In this document: one piece after another, positions 36,675 through 39,467 of the stretch
Layout: each line of letters begins with the position of its first letter
Position numbering within the stretch: position 1 is the first letter of the stretch
NCBI GenBank assembly: GCA_013216015.1
Contig: JABSOI010000056.1
Span: forward strand, 1-39,467
Origin: Alteromonadaceae bacterium
Lineage (GTDB): Bacteria > Pseudomonadota > Gammaproteobacteria > Enterobacterales > Alteromonadaceae
DNA length: 39,467 nt
Direction: 5' to 3'
Translations under genes and position numbers: made by a program
Notes under the pieces: generated by a model
The model's database searches: none
What the model was told of the DNA's origin: nothing
What the model saw: the letters and a program-made list of their open reading frames with translations, nothing else

Positions 36675-37250
36675 TTGCCCGCCCTGTCAAAAAGAGATCA
36701 AATCGTTTCCAAAGCACTGGAGTTGTTTTACCAGCATGGCTTTAATGCCACTGGTATTGATAAAATTATTTCTGAAGCGGGGGTTTCTAAAAAGACCTTA
36801 TACAATCATTTTAAATCAAAAGATGAATTGATATTAGCGACATTACGTAAACGAGATGAGCTGTTTCGAAATAATATAATGAGAGAAACAGAAAAGTTGG
36901 GGACTACAGCAAAAGAGAGATTGTTAACTATTTTTGATGCGCATGACACCTGGTTTAATAGTAAAAAATTCTCTGGGTGTATGTTTATTAATGCCTCTGC
37001 AGAATTTTCAGAACAGCAAAATCCTATTCATATGCTTTGCACTGAGCATAAGCGACTCATTCGCAATTATCTTAAAGAATTAGCTGAACAAGCCAATGTG
37101 CTTGATCCTGATTTACTGGCACAACAACTTAATCTGTTACTTGAAGGTGCCATTGTTGAAGCTCATGTCAGTAGCAATAAACAAGGAGCTAAATTAGCGA
37201 AATCTATAGCCATTACGCTGGTAAGTAATGCGATGAATGAAGCTCATTAG
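36675..37250 (+). CDS. TetR-family transcriptional repressor
   Basis: A 191-residue regulator. The N-terminal helix-turn-helix (about 6-52) reads RDQIVSKALELFYQHGFNATGIDKIISEAGVSKKTLYNHFKSKDELI, a clear TetR signature. The C-terminal ligand domain (about 75-190) has SGCMFINASAEF and HKRLIRNYLKELAEQA, like regulators of the AcrR/NemR-type group that control small oxidoreductases and detoxification genes. The start is TTG with AAAGGT eight bases upstream. It is divergent from the DUF1348 gene, and three related palindromic sites lie in the gap, so it likely represses that gene and itself. Confidence 0.93.
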   Translation: MPALSKRDQIVSKALELFYQHGFNATGIDKIISEAGVSKKTLYNHFKSKDELILATLRKRDELFRNNIMRETEKLGTTAKERLLTIFDAHDTWFNSKKFSGCMFINASAEFSEQQNPIHMLCTEHKRLIRNYLKELAEQANVLDPDLLAQQLNLLLEGAIVEAHVSSNKQGAKLAKSIAITLVSNAMNEAH

Positions 37251-37413
37251 TGCTTGTCCTGAAACGGGGTCGTAGCTGACTGAAACATATACTATTAACT
37301 TTTTTAGGTCGCGGTATTATCACAATGACAATCATTTGATTTTTTTGTTAGATTAATTAACCTTTGCCTAAATTCAACAATCAAATTACAAGGGCAAATT
37401 TAAATCAATAAGG

Positions 37414-38446
37414 ATGAAAATGATAAAAACACAATCAACATTAACATTTCGGATACTTTTTACTTTTACACTTATATTTCTACTATGTTCAAACAGTGTA
37501 ATTGCACAAGACAAAAAATCTCAAATCGAAAGCCTGGTACAGAAATACTATGATTACGGAAAGTTTTCCGGCTCGATATTAGTTTCAGACAATGCAAAGG
37601 TCATATTTAAAAAGGGTTATGGCTTAGCCAACATGGAAAGGAAAGCCAATAATTTCAAATAGAGCCAGTGGATATAGTAAATCATTGGAAGGATATGTAA
37701 ATGCAAATTATTTAGACATGTCATTACCTTACGCCGCCGGCTCAATCTACTCTACCGTTGAAGATTTATATTTGTGGGATCAAGCACTTTATACCGACAA
37801 ACTACTTAATAAGAAAAACAAAGCATTAATGTTTACACCATTTTTATCAAACTATGCTTACGGTTGGAGAGTAACGGATATTGAATTAAATGATCCGACA
37901 AATAAAATTAAAGCACTCGGTCATGGTGGAGTTATTAATGGGTTTAAGGCACTGATCACTCGATTAACCCAAGACAGACACATGATAGTACAACTTAATA
38001 ATACAGGGGGAGCTGCACTTAATGAAATGCGTAACGCCATCACTAAAATTTTATATGGGGAAACGTTTGATCCGCCCAAGAAATCTATTGTTAATGTTTT
38101 ATATGACACCATGACAGAAAAAGATATTAGCGCTGCTATTTCGCTTTATCATCATTTGAAAGAATCAAAACCTAATGAATATATATTTGGAGAAAGACAG
38201 CTAAATACCTTTGGTTACCAGTTACTGGAATTAAACAAGATTGCTGAAGCCATTGAAATTATGAAATTGAATACATTGGAACATCCTGAATCAAGCAATG
38301 CTTTCGACAGTTTGGGTGAGGTTTATCTGGCCAACAACCAAAAAACACTCTCACTGAAAAGCTATAAAAAATCATTACAATTAGATCCAAACAATACCAA
38401 CGCCGTTGAGATTATCAAAAAGTTAGAATCTGAACAATCTGACTAA
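37414..38446 (+). pseudogene. Serine hydrolase (beta-lactamase family) with internal deletion
   Basis: Two out-of-frame parts of one gene. The first (37414-37662) has a signal peptide (ends SNSVIAQ) and the start of a class C-like hydrolase: YDYGKFSGSILVSDNAKVIFKKGYGLANMER. It then meets NRASGYSKSLEGYVNANYLDMSLPYAAGSIYSTVEDLYLWDQALY in another frame, which is the late part of the catalytic domain, followed by GHGGVINGF (the KTG/HxG-type motif) and a tetratricopeptide-like tail (ELNKIAEAIEIMKLNTLEHP, AFDSLGEVYLANNQKTLSLKSYKKSLQLDPNN). The missing part of about 170 residues holds the SxxK and YxN catalytic motifs. The gene is dead. The joint lies near 37655. Confidence 0.88.
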
Positions 38447-38462
38447 TATCGAATCCAGCTAA

Positions 38463-39162
38463 TTTAACAAACCAGACAAAGATTCCAGAGCTGAATTAAG
38501 AGTATATAATGGCTTATCACAACATGCACTATTACCTGAATTTCAGGATGAAATTGATATTTTCCTGACGGGTGTGAATGGAAACAAAAAAATATCATCT
38601 GTAGCCAAAGGCCAATTCAGCAATACTGTCGAATTTTCTTTTGGCGATTATTCATTAAACATTACCCCTACTGATAACGAAACCCAATTTGCTAAAAATC
38701 ATTTTGTAAGTTTAGCCGCTAACAGTGATAAAACCGTTTTTCTATACCTTAGCGAGGAGGAGGAGGAAGATGACGATAATTCTAATACTGAAGAAGAAAT
38801 TTCTCTTTATGTTAATACTTTATCAGTGAAAAACAGTCATAGAATCAGTCTATTTGATCATCAAATAAATGTGATCAATTTAGTTGACGATTTTTCTATA
38901 CTCGATATCTATTTTGTCAGAAGTAGTGAAACAGTTTCGAGTGCCGATTACCACTTGAAAAGTACCCGGGCAAATTATCAATTTGCCCAATAACAGCTAC
39001 GACGTTAGTATTTTGGTTAAGGAAAATGTAAGTGAATTATTGCTAGCTTTTGATCAACTTAGCCTTTCATCTGACAGTCGCGATTTATTTATGCTGATTG
39101 AAGAAGGTGAACAAAGTAATTCCGGATATAAAGTTAAATTTATCCTTCAAAATGAAGACTAA
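38463..39162 (+). pseudogene. Fragment of a DUF4397-like surface protein, frameshifted
   Basis: A coding stretch begins right after an in-frame TAA without a start (KDSRAELRVYNGLSQHALLP) and runs to 38993; it shifts to another frame near 38985 and continues (LPNNSYDVSILVKENVSELL ... SGYKVKFILQNED) to 39162. The opening AELRVYN and paired beta-rich repeats with an acidic loop (SEEEEEDDDNSN) resemble DUF4397-type lipoproteins of marine gammaproteobacteria. The family call is tentative. The N-terminal export signal is gone and one frameshift is present. Confidence 0.65.
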
Positions 39163-39240
39163 TACCCATTATTCAAGTTAATCTGTCTTACAGGATAAAG
39201 CATCTGCCAATAGGTGCTTTTTAAAATGGGAAGAAAAGTT

Positions 39241-39429
39241 ATGCTATTTATGAAATTAGGGAAATACATTACATCGTTCTGCTTATATATTATATTCTCC
39301 ACAGCGGTTCTGGCAAATGACAAAACGGTCAAAGAGTTAGATGCCGCTTGGGCAAATTTAGCCAGTACAGTAGCCAATGGTGATTTTGAAGGTTATATAC
39401 CCGTGGTCATTCAAGATGCGGGAATTTGA
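39241..39429 (+). pseudogene. NTF2-like secreted protein truncated by a repeat element
   Basis: A short frame with a signal peptide (KYITSFCLYIIFSTAVLAND) followed by KTVKELDAAWANLASTVANGDFEGY, the first helix of SnoaL/NTF2-like DUF4440-type proteins, where 'GDFEGYxxxYHxDA' normally follows. After Gly-Tyr the reading enters a TACC/GGTA element (IPVVIQDAGI) and stops at TGA. So at least the remaining 80-100 residues are separated or lost. ATG 39241 is chosen because GGGAAG stands seven bases upstream; the frame's first codon is GTG 39214. The rest may lie beyond the window. Confidence 0.7.
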
Positions 39430-39467
39430 GGTGAATTTGAAAGTTTATCTAAAAGGCGCTTGATTGA
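39398..39467. mobile_element. TACC/GGTA element, left part of a copy cut by the window end
   Basis: TACCCGTGGTCATTCAAGAT and the following bases match the reversed right end of the element at 15901-16059 for about 40 bases with few differences (shared stretch GCGGGAATTTGAGGTGAATT). TA stands before it (39396-39397). The match weakens after that and the right end is not in the window. Confidence 0.75.

Overview
The window looks like the chromosome of a marine gammaproteobacterium of the order Alteromonadales, close to Colwellia or Thalassotalea. The basis is low GC, AT-rich spacers, a fused ThiD-ThiE protein, an RstA/RstB-type two-component pair, and short interspersed inverted-repeat elements of the kind common in that group. 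This placement is inference; no rRNA or tRNA gene is present.

Layout. (1) 119-8961, minus strand: a 2,772-residue secreted SpvB/RHS/YD-repeat protein with an unrecognised C-terminal domain of about 250 residues. A polytopic membrane protein overlaps its stop codon by four bases, which is the layout of a polymorphic toxin with its immunity gene. (2) 9354-12041: a small secreted two-cysteine protein with a broken relative beside it, an outer-membrane barrel protein and a lipoprotein. (3) 12083-14361: repeats and a perfect 30-base palindrome, then an RstA/RstB-like regulator and kinase. (4) 14379-17772: a HutD/Ves protein, then a graveyard holding a gene remnant, an S41-like peptidase split by a mobile element and a truncated sulfide:quinone oxidoreductase. 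An intact ETHE1/Blh-like metallo-hydrolase follows divergently. (5) 17847-21369, minus strand: three exported proteins (TraB/TIKI-like, cyclase-family hydrolase, M1 aminopeptidase). (6) 21556-27805: a TPP riboswitch and the thiamine operon thiC-thiO-thiS-thiG-thiDE. (7) 27949-30857: small membrane and zinc-ribbon proteins, a frameshifted DUF1349 gene and a PhzF-family protein. (8) 31006-35277: a bufferin operon (YHS protein, BufA precursor, BufB MNIO/DUF692 enzyme, BufC, DoxX) with a divergent AraC-type regulator. (9) 35361-39467: NrtS-like protein, glutaredoxin-like protein, a DUF1348 protein, TetR regulator, and three consecutive broken genes.

Two themes stand out. First, short elements beginning TACC and ending GGTA, usually next to TA dinucleotides, recur six times. 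One splits a peptidase gene so that removing it with one TA restores the reading frame. One supplies the last residues and stop codon of the DUF1348 protein. One cuts off an NTF2-like gene at the window end. A separate 158-bp element has an 8-bp direct repeat on both sides. Second, at least eight genes are frameshifted, deleted or cut short, far more than usual for 39 kb. The best candidates for new biology are the RHS C-terminal domain with its overlapping membrane partner, the TACC/GGTA element family as a maker of gene ends, and the bufferin operon led by a YHS protein.
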